Shown in pieces: positions 31,701 to 45,432 of a stretch of 64,000 bases of DNA. Position 1 is the first letter of the stretch. Each line of letters begins with the position of its first letter. This DNA is from Pseudoneurospora amorphoporcata (Eukaryota > Ascomycota > Sordariomycetes > Sordariales > Sordariaceae), in NCBI GenBank assembly GCA_033297205.1, contig MU859142.1, positions 1-64,000 of the forward strand, read 5' to 3'. The notes beneath the pieces were generated by a model that did no database searches, had not been told where the DNA came from, and saw only the letters and a list, made by a program, of their open reading frames with translations. The translations under genes were made by a program, and so were the position numbers.

Positions 31701-34700
31701 GAACCCCGTCACTGAACCCCTATCCCATCCGGCAGACAAACCCAGACGACGGAACACCAATTTCCTGGCAATCAGCCATAACCTTATTTCATTAAAGCCC
31801 CACTTTCCAGAACAATTTTAAGATCTAGATCATTCTGCTGTGAGTGGTTCCTCTACGGAATATATGGCGCATACGAAGGCACATTCACATTCACATCACA
31901 TCCCTGCATCTCCCCAGAAATGAGGTGAGGCTGACTGTTACTCCGAACTGCGCGGCTCTGGCAAAGCTCGGCATCGTTTCCATTTGGCCACTCGACCCTT
32001 GAGCAAGTAACATGGAATTATCTTTGCTGAATAATGCTGAGCGCATCTTCACAGAGCAAAGTTATAGTTATGACGCTGGGACAAGAAGTATAGGATGTGA
32101 TTGACCAGACAATCTAACTTCGAACCGTTGAGACCGTAACCCGTTCGGTAATTTACCTGAAACGTAGAGGCAACTCAATGGAAACGAAACATTCCCACGT
32201 GATTCTCCCGACACGTTTGATTCATTTCATGTTTCTCTTCGTTAACATTTTGTTCGTTTCGATATATTGCATGGATGTTCGGGTCGGAACCCCTGTTTCA
32301 ACCACCTGCCCCAAGCTACCCAACCCTGATCTAGGGAACCGGCACTTCAAGACGACGAGTAGAGTTTCGGGGTCCACCAGGACTTAATGAGTGTGATATA
32401 GCAGGGTTGAAATGTGAGCTTTGGAAATGCACTATCTTTTCATTCGTTCTGGTATGGAGAGTATTGCCTCTACGTTGCTCCGAGCTTTTCAACTTACACA
32501 AGGACAACACCCGACCAGACGGTATGGTTGTTTACTCGGAACATGTTCATTACAGCTGAGTTTTTGAACATAGCAACACGAGGGACACTTATCGATTGAA
32601 TTCCCACGGGCGGTAACGAGTATTACCAGCCTCTTGCACCCACATCTCTTACCCCTTAGTTTGATATTGTGATGTTAGGTGGTCAAACATAGTCGGTAAA
32701 GCACATAGGTTCTTTTATATTCGCGTGTCGAATGGAAGTTAACAACAAGAAAGTCAAGGACGCGGACTGGAAGAACCAAATGGCGACACTAATATTTATT
32801 GTTTGATACTCCAAGGCATGTGGGTACACTGGCACCTAAAAGAGGTTTCATCTCACTGGCAACGATCATGATTCCTACTTCAGTTGTCTATCTCCTGTCG
32901 CGATCAACCTCGGAAGGAGCGAGCGTTGACCTCAAGTGCCCTAGCGTTGCTAACCTTGATCGTGCTTTCCTTTTCGATGAGTGTCGAGACACAGCCCCAA
33001 AAACAATAGGAAACCTCAGATCGGAAGGATCGATTTTCAACACACGGTCTTAGCTTAGCGTAAAATCGTTTGCTCCATCTGACTCTCCCTCTCACTCGCT
33101 CTTATTCCGACATTCCATCCCAAGAGTAAGATACCAGTGGGCAAGTTAAATGGTCTTGCATGTTGATCCCAGACCTTAACAAACGATCCACATCAACTAG
33201 CAGAACTGTTTCTGTAAGTAGCGTTTCCACTTTGAGGCATTCTGACATGGCCAGTGTCAGCCCACATGCTACTATTTAACTATCTCAGGCATATCTGCTT
33301 GCTTTTCCAACAGATCGTTTGATCTTCCCATAGACATAATACAGTTCTTCTAGTTTGACATGATGCATCAGCACGGAATCGAATCCTCCATATTCGCCCC
33401 AGTTACACAAAAGTTACTTCACTCGGTCCCTCTGGCCATAAGCAAGAAATATCCCGCCTACCGTGCTGTAACAGCAAGACGGGAATTCCATCGACATCAA
33501 TGACGACAGTGGCATATACCACTACCACCGTATTGCATGACACTTCACTTCTCGTCCCGGATCATCGATACCATCTTAATCCAGGCTGTTGATAAGCATG
33601 GCCATGACTTTAAGCATCTGGTAGATCACTGGTCATCAGACATGCCGCCGCGATTGCGTCTGAAACATCGCCTGCTCGCGAGCCGCGAGTCTGTCGAGAA
33701 TTCTAGTTGTTGGTTGATTGAAACATCGCATCTAGAGGCATCCAGGTACCTCGTTTGGGAAACGGATGATAACTATGTCACATGGATATCATGGCTATAA
33801 ACCACCTGCAATGGCACGTTTGGGCAATTGTTGCGGGGAAGTGGGAAATTGGGCGTTGGGAGGCGTCGAGCGGCGTCGAGGGGGCGTGCTGCATATCAGG
33901 TCTCCTGAATCTAGGGTGGACCGAAGACAGCCAGCCAGCCAGCCTCACAAGAAATGCATGGGAAAGGTTTCGTGCGTGTGGCCGCCTGAGCATATGTAAG
34001 GACAATGGCACTTGAGGAGGGTCTAGTGTGATGATGTTGCTTTGCTTATCGTACCCGAATATGGAGAAGAAGGAAATTTTCAACTGCACCTCTTCACATC
34101 ATCCTTCATGTGTGAGAGAATATAATACCTTGAAAAGAGGGTTCATCTGATAATGAACCATTGCACATGTCCATGTTGCACGAACGGTTGTCAATGGGAG
34201 AGAAAGGGGGGTTAAAGTAAAAGGAAAATAAGAAAATGCAAAACGATGACCAGAAAACACAATATGTGAACGGAATACTTCCACACTTGACAGACAAAAG
34301 GGGAATCTCGGAGATAAACAACCACACCAACCACATCAACCCTGGCCCTGCCAGTGATTATCCTATAAATAACGTTCGAAAAAACGTTTCGTAAACGAGA
34401 GAAGAAAGAATCCTGCCTTCTCCCTAACTGGAAAAAGCCAAGAGATGAACGAGAGATGGGTCTGGAACTTTTGGAATCTGGATCGGATAAAGTCTGCTTC
34501 TTAGCGAGACAACCAAAGAAACGAAAGCAAAACCATACCAAACCAAACCAAACCACACGGCGAAACTCCTGGGCTCGCTTCGCACGGACAGCAGTTTAGC
34601 AGAAGAATTGCCATACACAGCTGGGATAACTATTTCCCGAAGGACATAAAGCGCATGTGAAATGGCGATTTCCGAGGACATAGGAGTTTAGGGGTCTCGA

Positions 34701-37700
34701 GTTCTTCAAGGGAGGGCTAGTCCTGGGCCTGGCCCTTGGCCGTGGTCCTGGTCTTCATTAACAAGGGTTTCGCGCCACGGTCGTGCGTGCACCACCACCA
34801 CGACGGTCTGGAAACTCAAGGGTCGATTTTGCCAATCGAGTCCGTAAATTCTCAGGGTAACTTTACCATGCTGAATGGTACCGATTAGGGTTTCTGTCTG
34901 CTCCTGTTCCAGTTTTTGCTTCTTTGGTGTTCTCGGGTGAAGTAACCTGTTTCTCGCAAGGGATATTTACTAGTGGCGGAGAGAAACCGTCCCCCCTTGA
35001 ATCAATGCTTTACGAGAAAATTACCATTACTAGGTAGTGTAGATGAAGGCAGATAGCAATGATCCATCACGGTGATAGCTGAAGCTTGCCGTGCCACGTG
35101 CTTGAATATATGTGAGCATACCACTACCTATTGGGCAAGGTATATAGTTGCAGTTCCTGCGCTAATGGCGCGTTGGTGATCATGATTTGGATAGACCGTG
35201 GGACTTCCGATTGGACGGAATGTTTGCTAAAATGACAGTCCTCTTGCTGGTCTACCCTTTGGGCTTATGATTCCCCAATTCTTCATGTTCATGCAGCCAG
35301 TCCTCCATATGTTGAGTATCTTCGTTGACTGCTCTCTTCTGGGCATGTTCATGTTGAGCTTTCTGGAAAGAGAAGAGTGCGTGTCGATCGCACCAACGCA
35401 AACCTGAAACTCGGGATAGGAAGCAAGTGATGAACAGTTACCTAGTGATGAGCGATCTCGCATCTGCCATCAGATCTCGTAGGCGCTTGGCATGTGTGTG
35501 TTGGGATCGACACAGATGGACGAACAAGACATACGCAGTTAACCATCCCCTCGGATGTTTACGCAGTAAACTTTAACGACTGAGAACCACTTTGCAACCG
35601 ACCCGATATATGATTTCCAAAAGAGGGTTGCTGATCGATCGAGGCAAATCAGGTGAAGATGACGCAGTGGACTTCCCGAAGGAGACGTGTTGATCCCGAA
35701 CACGGGTCGGTGGCTGTCTGACTGTCCTCTATGCTTGATTCGAGGGCCAAGCAAGAAGCCGAAGCCGGTATACTTACCGGCCAGACGATGCGTAACAGGC
35801 GGCCGAAAATGGCGTTGTCGACCAACCAATAGTGCCAATTCAAAGAGGTTGTCTGGTTGAGGTATTCATCCAGCTGAGGCCGTTCGAAGTAAAACGTCCA
35901 CAGAAACAAATTGCCAAGACGATGTGACTTTCTAAACTTTGGTTCGGCCAATCCGGCGAGAGCTATCACGCATTCTGTGAAGCACGAAACGCTTCTGCCA
36001 GGTTCCTGGCATGTGGATTGATATACAGGATGCAGATATGCCATGTATTATCAGATGTCGTGGAGCGACAACATATGATAGTTTCCGTTGGTGTTGCACC
36101 TCAGTTGGTCGTCGAGGACGTCTTGGACAGCTGGTGGATCACGGACGGGAACTACCCGACCCCGGGCTTTTGTGGGCCCTTCTAGTCTAGTCCGGAGCCA
36201 AGAGTGGGGCCCCGGGAAACTTCCCGCTCACCAAGGTAGCGTGCCCCGGCTCGCTCCGAGCAGGCCGCCTGCATGATCTGTCCCTCACCTTTTCGGCAAG
36301 GCAACTTGAGAGCCCTTGGGTGGTTGTCAACGAAACTGGCTCCTAGTTACATCTACCAAATAAGAAGTCGCATCAACGTACTCAATACACTTGCGATATA
36401 TCCGGAGTTATTAATAGCTGAAGCAATGAGACCCTACGAGCCTGCCAAACCGTCAAAACTCGGGTTTTCATACCTGAACCCAAAGGCGTGGAATGCTGAT
36501 GACGGCATTGAAGGCGTTTTGGAACCGCACCTACGGTTATACGGATGGTCTGGGATGCATTCCTTCAGCTTCGTATCACCGAGGTATTAGTGACTTGATC
36601 TCCGGCTGCGGTCATATTTTTCGTTTCGGCATGCTCACTGGGGCACACATCGTGTTCCGAATAGGGAGTATGAGTGAGGTAAGTCCATGTCGCGCCCGTT
36701 GGCCGCTCACATGGTTTCGTAGGTGTGCCGAAGAGCAGCATGGCTTCGGTCTTTTGAGGATATCGAGGATTATCATGACCAGATTCGGTTCGTGGATCAC
36801 ACCTGTTCTGGTTTCTTACTGTGTAAAGCTGACCGTAAATAAGCAGGCATTCAACGTTCCAAGCGCTTCCGGTGGTCTGGACGACTGTCAGCCTAGTCCC
36901 AAGTATCGTGTGCGGTCGTGATAGAAGAATAATGATTTCATACCAAACATTTGATGCCCTGTTCACGAATAGAAATTCTCCTGACTGCTAGTGTTATTGA
37001 ATATTCATGTGTAACCCGCGGGTGACTGGACTAGCCAACCGTGCATTTCTGACCCCTCCATCAGCCCCCTTGCTCCTCGAAATCTGGGAAAAGCACAATA
37101 GAGCCATTTGCGTTGAAGGAATGCTGTGCAACTCTCGAGGCTGCAGCAGTTGCTCGGATGTGATGCAGGCCTTTTCCAACTTGACGGCTCCTCGACGTGG
37201 CCTTCGCATCGACCGGAGCACTGGAAATGATCTCCAGGCAACCGTGATGGAAATAGGATGACATCTCTTCAAAAATCGCCTCTCTGTCGGGCGGCGGCTG
37301 ACGGACGATGACAAGTTTGACAACAACAACTGTGATCGAGGTGAGTTGAAGATGGGAGCAAGGCATACCCATACCCAATTCCAACTAGGACAATAGCTGG
37401 GCCGCACAGAGTATAGCGGCGGATGAGGCGGGACCTTGAAGAGGCAGCCCCAGAACACTACTGCATGCGCCCTCAGCATCATGCGGTTAGTGAACTGGGC
37501 ACGAGCTGGGATATTGCAGACATGTCAAGTTATCTATTTCCTGTGGGCGTTGGAGACACAGCCCGTGCTCTTTGTGAAGGGCGCCATGAAAAGCCGCAGT
37601 TGCTGTTGACAACCAGCTCGATGCGAGACTTGAATTCCATCCCGGGACGCTGGAAAATAAAAAACCTGGATCTGCAAAGGACCGGGCCAGGGAGCGGCTG

Positions 37701-39950
37701 TGGAAGTATCGAGTTCGTGATACCGACCATAAGGAGAAAGGCCCGGCAAAACTAACAAAAGCCTTGTGTGATGCCCGGTAGGTACAGGCAAACATCTGAT
37801 GCCTGGCCGGTGAGGGAAGACGAGTCGGAGGATCTGAGATGCCCGCTGCCACTAGATCCTGCGCGGGCGGACGCCGAGGGCGGGGGCTCGACGGGGTACG
37901 AGGCACGGGGGCACGGGGCACGGGGCAGGGGGAGGTCAAACAGCCTGGCCCAAGTCGAGTCTGGGGTAGTAGTGACGTCCTCGTGGGAACAAAGGGATCC
38001 CCGTCCAAGTTGGAGAGCGCGCGCCTCGGGCTTATAAAACACGGGTACCAAGAATTAGAGATCATCAAAGGTGACTATGAAGGGATGTGCATAAGTTACG
38101 GGATGAATTCGGTTCTTGCTCGATGCCAATACCTTCGTGCTGCCGAATAGGTACCTCTCGATCGATATGCTCAGTCAGCGGTCCAGATGGTTAGTTTTTG
38201 AGTGGTCAAAGAATCGTTGGTTCATGTCTTCACAAGCTTCCCCTTCCCAAGCAGCATTGATGTGAGGAACATTTGGGTCGATTCATGTTTGATGAGCAAG
38301 GATGGGCGGGGAAATGTGGCAGGTCTGGCGACATCGCATCTGGACACGGCAGGAGTAAAAAGAACGACGCGGGGGGGGCAGGCCTGCGACTACCGCTTCG
38401 AACAGCAACTGTTGTACTTAACGGGCAGGAGCAAGAGAGAGATAATGCCCATTTCTGATAATGGGAATGCCTCCATGGCAAGCGCAAACAATGGATCTTA
38501 CAGGTATGGCGCAAAGAACCATCACTTGCCTCTAACCACAACCATCATGGTTGGTCAACCCCACAGCATCTGGTCCCGTCTCCTGTTCATCCAAAGACGG
38601 GTCGTCCGATAAGAAAAAGCTGTCGTTCAATTCTTGTAGTTTCCCATTCTTCCATGCGCCCAGGTCGAGCGTTTAATTAACAAAGGGCCGTGGTCGTTAT
38701 GCCAGCCGAAACTCTGGACATTCACTACCCGTGCCAGAGACGAGCGAGTGACTGCCAGGCTGGAAAGGGGGCATCGAGATGATGCATCGGGACTGGCTGA
38801 ACAGGTAGAGCCAAGCAGCCTATGACGTGCATGGAACTGGACCACAAAGCCGCAGAGGTACCTGCGTTTCCTGTACCTTCCAAACATTCGACCCCAAAAG
38901 CTCGCGTTTGCGCTTCTGTCCCTTCTGGCTCGGCGAAGGAGAAAAAATGCGGATACGTTTGGCTGGTGCGTCGTTCTGTTTCGTGACTCAATCTCCATCA
39001 ACGGTAAAAATTCAACAGACAATTCTGCAAAAATGTCGCGCGGGTTTTTGTGAATTCGGTATTTTCTGCACAGCCCTGTTGCCCACTGTTGCCCTGCACA
39101 ATGCTGCACTTCGTCTTTCTTCGTCGCAGTTCCAGTGTCACAGTGGGTATTTTGCGTGTTTCTTTCCACTTGGCCTTCTCAGGTCGGAGTTGGCTCTGCT
39201 CCAGCGGGGGCATGTGGTTGCGCTCTTGTACCGATCGCACTTGCAACAAGACCGCTGAGTGGCTGGGGAGCCAGTAAAGGGGGCTCCATGCCAATGGAAT
39301 TATGGTAATTTACACCCCGAGAGCGTGGCCGAGCTCCATCTTCGAGGCTTGACCAATCCCATGGCGCTTGATGTCCTCCCGTCCGGGGTACCGTAAGGAT
39401 AGGCGGCCGGTAATCCGCTGTAACTGCGTAATGAACGGCACGCTCATTGTGGGCACAACCGGGAACCACCGCACAACTCGAATGGGGTCCAAGGACCGCT
39501 GGGACCGACCTACGACACGGAAATATTGATGAATGGGGGAACGGCGTGAACGGGTTGCCGTCGAGGGAGAGCAGCGAATGAGCGAACCAAAGGCGGGAGC
39601 GGGACCATTGCTGGATGCTCCTTTTTGTTCGAGTTGAGTTTAGCACCGGCGTCAGTGACTCCATCCAGTCAAAGGGACTCGCTGTGTCCATATGTACTGC
39701 TAGGTACCACTTGCGACCCGGGTGGCACTTGCACTGCGACTTGAAAGCAGCGGGCGCCCAGTTCCCGTTTCCCACTTCCCGTCGAAATACACAAGCGACT
39801 GTGAGGAAGGTACCGACTTGCCGTCACTATTCCTTTCTTTCGACTCCTTCCAGTCTTGAACTCTTCGGTATCTCTTTCTGCATCCAAGCAGAGCAGGGTC
39901 AGATCCATTACTTTGACCTCCTTCCCGTCCTGTCCAAGATTCAGAGACCG
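28701..39950. other. 11-kb gene-poor region
   Basis: Frames of up to about 200 codons exist on both strands, but none is recognisable, none joins to neighbours by good splice signals, and most overlap an equally long frame on the other strand. Base composition is not AT-skewed as in the RIP block, so this is not a degraded repeat of that kind. A frame at 31163-31402 (plus) looks compositionally protein-like but has no recognisable family. Confidence 0.5.
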
Positions 39951-41394
39951 GGTTGACGCTTGACGGTTGACACCACCTATCCGTCACCTGTCGCTGCACC
40001 TACCTCGCTCGCGGTTCACCTCGCCCTGCACCCACCACGGCATTGCACATCTGGATTCGAATTTGGTCCAAACCAAGGAGCCGCGCTTCCACTTTCAACT
40101 GATCTTCCGCTTCCGCCCACCACCACACAACCACCCACTCAGGTTCGGCGAAGCGAACTGCGAAGCGGTAGAGGCACTTCAAGGCACCTCCTCCTCCACC
40201 ACTCACGCATCACATTTCCGCACCCGCATCGCACCGAGCACCGACATCACCCTTTATTTCCACCACTCCGTCACTCGTCGGTGTCGTCTCGTCGTCTTTG
40301 CTGCTCTACCTCTTCCATTTATCCTCGACAACGTCGGCGACTGGCTTTCTTCGACCGCCTGCTTGCTTTGGAGATCGATCGCTCGCCCCTCGCCAGCATC
40401 AATTTCTTCCCTATTTCCCCCTGTCGACACAAAGACCGCCTGTGGTTGGTCCTGCTCTTCCATCCCGGGCTCACCGGCATTTGTTCTTAGGGACCCTCAA
40501 CGCGTCGGCCTGGAACCGTCTCCTCTCGACCATTCCCACCACGCCTATCTTCACCCTTATTTCTTTTACGCCATTCGAGAGATCTTCCGTCCGAACGACG
40601 CCGAGCACCTCCCGAATGTTCTAGCTTTGATACCCTACTTGCGCACATTAGCCTCTACGCAATCACTCTACTCTGCGGTCGCGCCCGAGTGTGCATCTTC
40701 GCAGATTCGCTCGGATATCACGGTCACCGGTCGTCCAGCCTTGATCTTCCCGGCTTGCAACAGCTTGTGGTGATCCACGACTCGTTTCTCGACTTGACGC
40801 GCTCGTCGACCAACCTACAACCATCCCCTCGCTCGTCCCCCGACCCTCTTTCGACCCGGTCCCCTTCTCGATAACCCCGTTCTCGAACCTGTCAACAACG
40901 TGCGACAGGGTGTTCCCGAGGCGATTCTTTCTAGACCAGGATACGTGGTTTGGTGCTTGGAACGGCTATCCTGGAGCTACAAAACCAGGTCCCAAGGTTG
41001 TCGTCACGAGACTTGCCACAGTGGACGGTTAGTTGCCGTGGGACATTCCAACCTTCAGACAGGGACGTGTGCTTGCAAACTTGAAACTCGTGCTCTGGAA
41101 GCGATTTTGAAGGCCGCGCCAAAGCATTGACGGCGGGCAATAACGTACCAGGTACCAGTTGGTCGTTGGAAAATAGACGAAGCGTCTCTTACAAGCGTGC
41201 ATACTGCGCTTACCAAAGATTACATTACCTTTAACCGCGTTGCCTTAGTAAACGAGCAAAGCGCATAAAGTCTGTACATTTATCAGCGTGCCTTCTACAT
41301 ATCAGAAGCATTGTGCCGACCGCACCCTTTCAACCATCAGATCTGAACCGCAGGCCGGAATTGCACCGAGAGCATAGCCCGACCATAACCTTTG
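39951..41394 (+). promoter_or_regulatory. Pyrimidine-rich long leader upstream of the nucleotidyltransferase gene
   Basis: The plus strand is rich in C and T (CACC, CTCC and TTCC motifs) from 39960 to about 40870. It stays open for 268 codons at 39967-40773 but without an ATG start, as is common in long fungal leaders. I read it as promoter plus 5' untranslated region rather than coding sequence. Confidence 0.45.
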
Positions 41395-44300
41395 ATGGAC
41401 GCCCAGCCGACAGCGGCTGAACTCAAGCATCATTATCAAGCGAACCTGTGGACGCGTCTACCCGCTGAACCTGCGCTATCGAAGACGACCTCAAATTACG
41501 CTCCGGAATCTGCCGTCGCATACTTTCCCTCTCATCTCGAGCTCTTGCCGATTCTGCTCCCGCAACACTTGAGCATCTCTCAGGGCAGGCTCCAGTACTA
41601 TAACAGGCTTGTTTCTTCCAGTCGAGGAGGCGGTAGTGGTGCGAATACCTTACAATTGCCGACTGCGATTTCGTTGACGCAATCTCAGCCTGCCGCGCGG
41701 TCGAAATCATCTTCCAAGGTGTCGACCAAGGACGGCTTGCAGGGGAAGCTCAGCGTCCTGAGCTGTCATGGGAATAGGCCAGTCAAGCACACAGAAAACG
41801 CCGAACGTGCGCTTATAACATCCGCAAAGGAAATGTCAGTCAAAATGTCGGGAAGGAAACAACCAGATCAGAACGGCCCGCATGGCCTACCTGCCCGACC
41901 GCCGCTCCCAACCGACCAGATGAATCACCTTCCAGCTACAGTAACGAGCTCGGTACCGTCCACGCCGCACCAACATGCTAGGAAATTCTCGTTCGAGTCC
42001 CGCGATCCATCCCCTGGCGCCACACAAAATCATTCGCCCCGTTCTGCGTATTCGGAGACAAATGGTAATGTGCCATCACTTCGGCCGCTGCCTCCCAGGT
42101 TAGGGGGTTGTCGCTTCGAGACCGCCATTCCATTCTCTAGACGACGAATGCCATACAGTATCGGAGCGGATAGACTGGACCCGGTTGATCCCGACCAGAT
42201 CACGAGTAGGCTATCGGAGGACCATGAGGCGAAACTCACAACGACCCTGCGCGAACTGTATGACAGTCTAATACCGACTCCAGAGGTGGAGCGTAAGAGG
42301 AAAACGCTGGTGCAAAAGCTGGAGAAGATACTCAACAATGAGTGGCCTGGGCACGATATTCAAGTACACCTTTTCGGATCTTCAGGCAATCTGCTGTGTT
42401 CTGATGACTCTGACGGTTGGTCCACCCTTTAGCCCTATACGGCTGAGATTCAAGTGTTGACGTTTGGTAGTTGATATCTGCATCACAACTCCATGGAAAG
42501 AATTGGAGAGCGTCTGCATGATCGCCGAGTTGCTTCATAAACGTAAGTTCTCTCTCTTTGAAACAGCGTGTCTATGGTTCAAGTACTGATTCAGTCCTTA
42601 CAGATGGCATGGAGAAGGTCGTTTGTGTCTCATCAGCAAAGGTACCAATCGTCAAGATATGGGATCCCGAGCTCCAACTAGCATGCGATATGAATGTCAA
42701 CAACACACTGGCGCTGGAGAATACCAGGATGGTGCGTACGTATGTCGAAATTGACGAACGCGTGCGGCCTTTGGCCATGATCATCAAGTATTGGACAAGG
42801 AGGAGGATAATAAATGATGCTGGTCAGTCGCCCCGTGTCCGTTCCTCGCCATGCATTCGCTTACTCTTTTACAGCATTTGGTGGCACATTAAGCTCGTAT
42901 ACATGGATATGCTTGACTATTGCATTTCTACAACTACGGGACCCTCCAGTTCTCCCAACACTTCACCAAAAAGACAGTCTAAAGCTTCTTAGGCCAGATG
43001 GGACAAAGAGCGATTTTGCTGATGACATCGACAAGCTGCGTGGGTTTGGGGACAAGAACAAGGAGAGCTTAGCGGCTCTCCTCTTCAACTTCTTCCGATT
43101 TTACGCACACGAGTTCGATTACGACAAGTATGCATTGTCAATACGAACCGGTAAGCTACTGAGTAAAGTTGAGAAACGCTGGCATATCGGTGTCAACAAT
43201 ATGCTCTGCGTGGAGGAGCCGTTCAATACCATGCGCAACCTTGGGAATACAGCCGACGACACGTCTTTCCGGGGTCTCCACATGGAGCTACGTCGGGCAT
43301 TCGAACTGATTGCCGACGGCAAATTCGAAGAATGCTGTGAGCAATACGTCTTTCCGAAGGAGGAGGAAAGGACTATCTTCCAGAAGCCAGCCAGTACATC
43401 AAGACCGATCTTGGTTAGAAGCTCTTCGCAGACGCACTCCAGTCGAAACCCTCGGAATGGCGGCTTTCGAAACGCTCGACAATACAATCGGAACGGGAAC
43501 GGGAACCCCGGTCGCCGGGGCTCATCGAGCGTGGCACACGATCCTAATTCAACTTATGTTCAGGCCGGAATTCCAGGGCCGATGGGTGCTCCGGAGTTCC
43601 TGCAATGGTATCACCAGCCCGGGATACCTCCCGAGGTTTACGCATCCCAGCTCACCGCATTGAGTCAACAGCAACAGCAGCACCAGCAGCAACAAGATAG
43701 TATCCGGTATCAGCTGTTTGCACAATCACAGCAGATCAATCAACAGCAGTTGCTCGCTCATGCTAATAGGACGAGAACAGGAGGCTCGCAGAATACCGAT
43801 AGGTCCCGGACGAACTCTTTTGACAATCTTCCAACGAGTCCTCCAGTACGACCTGAACAACTACTCTACGGGTACGCATTCCCGTTGCAGAACCACGCCT
43901 ACTTTCATCCAGCACTACAGACTTATCCGTCTTCCCCTGTGACGGCAGCTGCAACAGCTGGTGGAGGGTCCGAGTATAGGCGAAGCCTCCATCGAAATGC
44001 TGCGGCTAACGAGTCCAGTGCTTCTTCTGGTAGCGGTACGCTCAGGTCGCAATCCCAACCAGCAGCAAGGACCCCTACGGCGTCTACTCAGAACATGACG
44101 GGTTATCTAGGGACGAGTCAGCCTTCAGTTGGAATTCCTATCCCATTCTCGCGAATGGCAATGCCCCATTACGTACCAGACGAAGCGATAGATTCGGATA
44201 TCGATCTTGCGTCAGCCAACAGTGTGACCGATTCTCCGCCTGAGGATGATGGTTCGCGCTACAATCACTATTTCATGCATGGAGGCTCCAGCCCCGTCGC

Positions 44301-45432
44301 GAATGGTACACATGGCATCATACCCTCCCTTGGTGAATTGACGCTCGACAATGAGACTCGCCACCGACTCTCGAGTGACCAGCTGCCTCAGTCGGTCCTT
44401 GACAGAAGAATGAAGCGCACCTCGCGATCTCCCTCGCCTTTGGGTCACAGCAGGACCCCATCAGTTGGAAATGGTTCTGCGCCGCCGGCGCCCGTTCCGC
44501 AAGCCAATGGCAAGCTCGCTCCCAGCCGTGGGCCTCTCGTTGTCAACGGCTCGATGGGCAAAACCAAACCTGCTGCTAGTGTTCCTCGTCAACCACCGCC
44601 AGCCGCAGAGCCTGCGGCACCGGAAGATGCGACTTATGAGAATCCTCTCTACATCCACCAAGGGTTCTACAATGGGGGGTGGACCGAGCCGACCAACTTC
44701 CACTTACCCACTGTCACTGGACACAACCCTGCTCAGTTCCCGGACCGGCCCGTAATTGTAAATAGTACAACAGCTACCCGGTCTCCAGCCTCGTCCAAAA
44801 ACATGGGGGACGCATCATTCCAGCAGCGCATCGCAATGGCCAACAGTTTCCATCCTGGCATTCCATATGCGCCAATGACTAGCGATACCACTGCGTCGTC
44901 TGGCTTGTCTCCTCCGAATGGTGATCGTTTGAGATCCATCGCTCGCCAACAGCAGAACGGGATAGCGCCCCTTGAGCTTGCTGCTGGCAACTTTGGCGTC
45001 GCTCAAGATTTGCAGCATCTTTCACCGGTTTATGAGGCGCGAACGCCATCACCCACCCTCATGCGAAAGTATGAATCCTCACTAGCTGTTTCCACGCCAA
45101 CCCCCGAGTCTACAAACGGCGGGACCCGTTCAGAACGTTCAGACAACTGGAGATCGGGACACAAGACATCGCCGGTGAAATCTCCACCAGCAGGTCCTAC
45201 AGCAAAACCTGACTCTGTAACCCGCTCACCGGTTCTGGATCAGCGAAGTAATGGAACTTCCAGGGGCATTGGACACATGCGGAACGGGAACAAGGGTCAT
45301 AATGAGGGGCTCAGTGACTGGCAAAAATCCAAACCTCGGAAGAAGGGCATGGCTGATCTGAAGCATGCGGCGAGCACTTTCGCCCAAAGCGAGCAGTTAC
45401 CCAAAAATGACGGGGACCGAAGGGGCGGTTGA
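41395..45432 (+). CDS. Noncanonical poly(A)/poly(U) polymerase, Cid1/CutA-type nucleotidyltransferase
   Basis: Four exons (41395-42415, 42471-42542, 42604-42822, 42875-45432) give 1289 aa, all introns in phase 1. The catalytic part of the beta-type nucleotidyltransferase fold begins with GSSGNLL (residues about 328-334). The DxD metal-binding pair spans the first intron: Asp340, then Val-Asp. The third carboxylate lies in LACDMNVNNTLALENT. A helical central domain (YWTRRRIINDAAFGG, SSYTWICLTIAFLQL) and a PAP-associated domain (ALLFNFFRFYAHEF) follow. Such enzymes add A, U or C/U tails to RNA 3' ends and influence decay; the Aspergillus CutA/CutB and yeast Cid1 proteins are the closest functional models. 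The N-terminal 230 and C-terminal 650 residues are disordered, with a Gln-rich stretch near residue 600. Nucleotide preference cannot be read from sequence. Confidence 0.9.

Noticed and set aside
33361..33450. Possible tRNA on the minus strand (A-box-like TGGCCAGAGGG and B-box-like GATTCGATTCC)
   Set aside because: No cloverleaf with paired acceptor and T stems can be drawn.
29000..39800. Search for CRISPR arrays or regular spaced repeats in the gene-poor region
   Set aside because: No repeat-spacer pattern is seen, and none is expected in a fungal genome.
39967..40773. 268-codon open frame on the plus strand upstream of the nucleotidyltransferase
   Set aside because: It has no ATG start, is pyrimidine-rich in all frames and overlaps another long open frame, as expected for a long 5' leader.
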